Part shown: one piece after another, positions 63,250 through 64,000 of the stretch | How the letters are laid out: every line of letters begins with the position of its first letter | Numbering within the stretch: the stretch's first letter is position 1 | From: a bacterium | Lineage (GTDB): Bacteria; SZUA-79; Acidulodesulfobacterales; Acidulodesulfobacteraceae | Reading direction: 5' to 3' | NCBI GenBank assembly: GCA_021809845.1 | Contig: JAJZJW010000008.1 | Location: 28,196-92,195, forward strand | Length of the DNA: 64,000 bases | Notes under the pieces: model-generated | The model's input: the letters and a program-made list of their open reading frames with translations, nothing else | The model's database searches: none | Told to the model about the DNA's origin: nothing | Program-made: the position numbers and the translations under genes

Positions 63250-64000
63250 TCAGTTCTTAAGTTTCAATAACTGAAGATAAAGGTTGATATTTTCTTCTGC
63301 AAGCATATAGGGATTAAAAATCCCTGTTATTTTTTTGTAACAATTATTGCCAAGTTTGTTGAGCATCTTTTTATTGTCTATAACATTGAGGATTTTATCG
63401 GCAAGTTCATAAAAATTATTTTTTTCAAACAGAATGCCTGTTAATCCGTCATCTATAATTTCAGGAATTCCCCCTACATTTGAAGCTATAACGGCTTTTT
63501 TCTGCATACAAGATTCTAATATAATTCCTCCTAAGCCTTCCAATCCTGAAGGGACTATAATTAAGTCACTGGCTTTGATATATGGTTCAACCTTTTTTTT
63601 AAATCCTGTCATTATAATATAATCAGTTAACTTATTATTGTTTATAAATTCTTTGATATTATCAAACAAATCGCCGTCACCTATAATCATAAATTTTATA
63701 TCCTTTCTTTTTTCAATAATAGACTTTGCTGCATTTAAAAAAGTCATGTGCCCTTTTTCATTTGATAATCTGCCAATAATTGAAACAATTTTCATTTCCT
63801 CAGGAATATTTAATTCTTTTTTTATATTTTTTTTAATTTCGTCAATTTTATTACTATCTTTATTAACGTCTGTAATGTTTGTCGGAACTGTTAAGTCATT
63901 TGCATTTGTTATATCATTATTATTAACGTCTGCAATGTTTGTCGGAACTGTTAAGTCATTTGCATTTGTTATATCATTATTATTAACGTCTGTAATGTTT
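63250..64000 (-). CDS. GT4-family glycosyltransferase, C-terminal part with tandem repeat (5' end outside window)
   Basis: The frame is open to the window edge, so the gene is cut at its 5' end. Residues coded from 63795 down form the donor-binding domain of a GT-B glycosyltransferase: IGRLSNEKGHMTFLNAAK, FMIIGDGDLFDNI, IIMTGFKKKVEPYIKASDLIIVPSGLEGLGGIILE, ASNVGGIPEIIDDGLTG. Upstream of it, in the linker between the two domains, a 20-residue unit (about VPTNI-DVNNNDITNANDLT) is repeated in frame. The ATG at 63795 is internal. Acceptor and sugar are unknown. Confidence 0.85.
   Translation of the reverse strand, partial: NITDVNNNDITNANDLTVPTNIADVNNNDITNANDLTVPTNITDVNKDSNKIDEIKKNIKKELNIPEEMKIVSIIGRLSNEKGHMTFLNAAKSIIEKRKDIKFMIIGDGDLFDNIKEFINNNKLTDYIIMTGFKKKVEPYIKASDLIIVPSGLEGLGGIILESCMQKKAVIASNVGGIPEIIDDGLTGILFEKNNFYELADKILNVIDNKKMLNKLGNNCYKKITGIFNPYMLAEENINLYLQLLKLKN
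63868..64000. repeat. 60-bp tandem repeat in the glycosyltransferase gene
   Basis: From about 63868 to the window end the sequence repeats with an exact 60-base period and, in the compared bases, a single C/T difference (63933). More than two units are visible, and more may lie outside. The period is 20 codons, so the reading frame is kept whatever the copy number. Confidence 0.93.

Overview
The window is about 64 kb of AT-rich bacterial chromosome, tightly packed with housekeeping genes and without any intact insertion sequence, prophage or cas gene. The organism is Gram-negative: BamA, Skp, the lipid A genes, MsbA, WaaA and a LapB-like protein are all present. Gene order (lpx cluster; rplU-rpmA-obg-proB-proA-nadD-rsfS; ispE/spoVG/tRNA-Gln/prs/rplY/pth/ychF) is of the kind seen in the former Deltaproteobacteria. 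The very low GC, Asn/Lys-rich proteins and cysteine- and haem-bearing sensors suggest an anaerobic or microaerobic deltaproteobacterial-grade lineage, for example one near Candidatus Acidulodesulfobacterales. That placement is inference; no marker was compared.

Layout. 1-10.3 kb (+): outer-membrane assembly and lipid A, bamA(partial)-skp-lpxD-fabZ-lpxA-lpxI-lpxB-msbA-waaA. 10.5-24.1 kb (-): rho, a degenerate GGDEF protein, coaE, pgeF, an rluD-type synthase, gpmI, a LapA-LapB fusion, rsfS, nadD, proA, proB, obg, rpmA, rplU. 24.1-24.6 kb is a non-coding A/T-rich divergent region. 24.6-33.3 kb (+): a PAS histidine kinase with a sigma-54 response regulator, a chemotaxis receptor with a CXXCH haem motif, acetyl-CoA synthetase and leucyl aminopeptidase. 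33.6-48.5 kb (+): a complex I operon nuoABCD-[NuoF Fe-S/GltD fusion]-nuoGHIJKLMN. It lacks nuoE and the usual NuoF FMN/NADH module. 48.5-54.3 kb (+): ispE, spoVG, tRNA-Gln(TTG), prs, rplY, pth, ychF. 54.4-64 kb: marC, a flavodiiron protein, a DUF2400-type protein with an endonuclease-III-like C-terminus, a DUF3857/transglutaminase-like pseudoenzyme, an ABC-2 permease and ATPase, a TPR-like protein and a partial GT4 glycosyltransferase.

How the genes work together. The first block makes Kdo-lipid A, flips it to the periplasm and inserts outer-membrane proteins. The LapA-LapB-like protein could tune lipid A synthesis. Complex I appears to receive electrons through a GltD/NfnB-like FAD module. 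The haem-bearing chemoreceptor and the cysteine-rich PAS kinase point to redox or ligand sensing.

Two patterns run through the window. Short direct duplications are frequent: 111 bp at the kinase/regulator junction, 39 bp at the nuoB end, about 90 bp before acs, 60-bp units inside the glycosyltransferase, and 73-74-bp spaced repeats after the NuoF/GltD fusion. Conserved enzymes also carry hydrophilic, often Asn-rich insertions (MsbA, WaaA, PgeF, PepA, NuoN, IspE, DUF3857 protein). I saw no complete new defence or biosynthetic system. The best leads are the complex I input module, the haem/cysteine receptor and the CRISPR-like spaced repeats.
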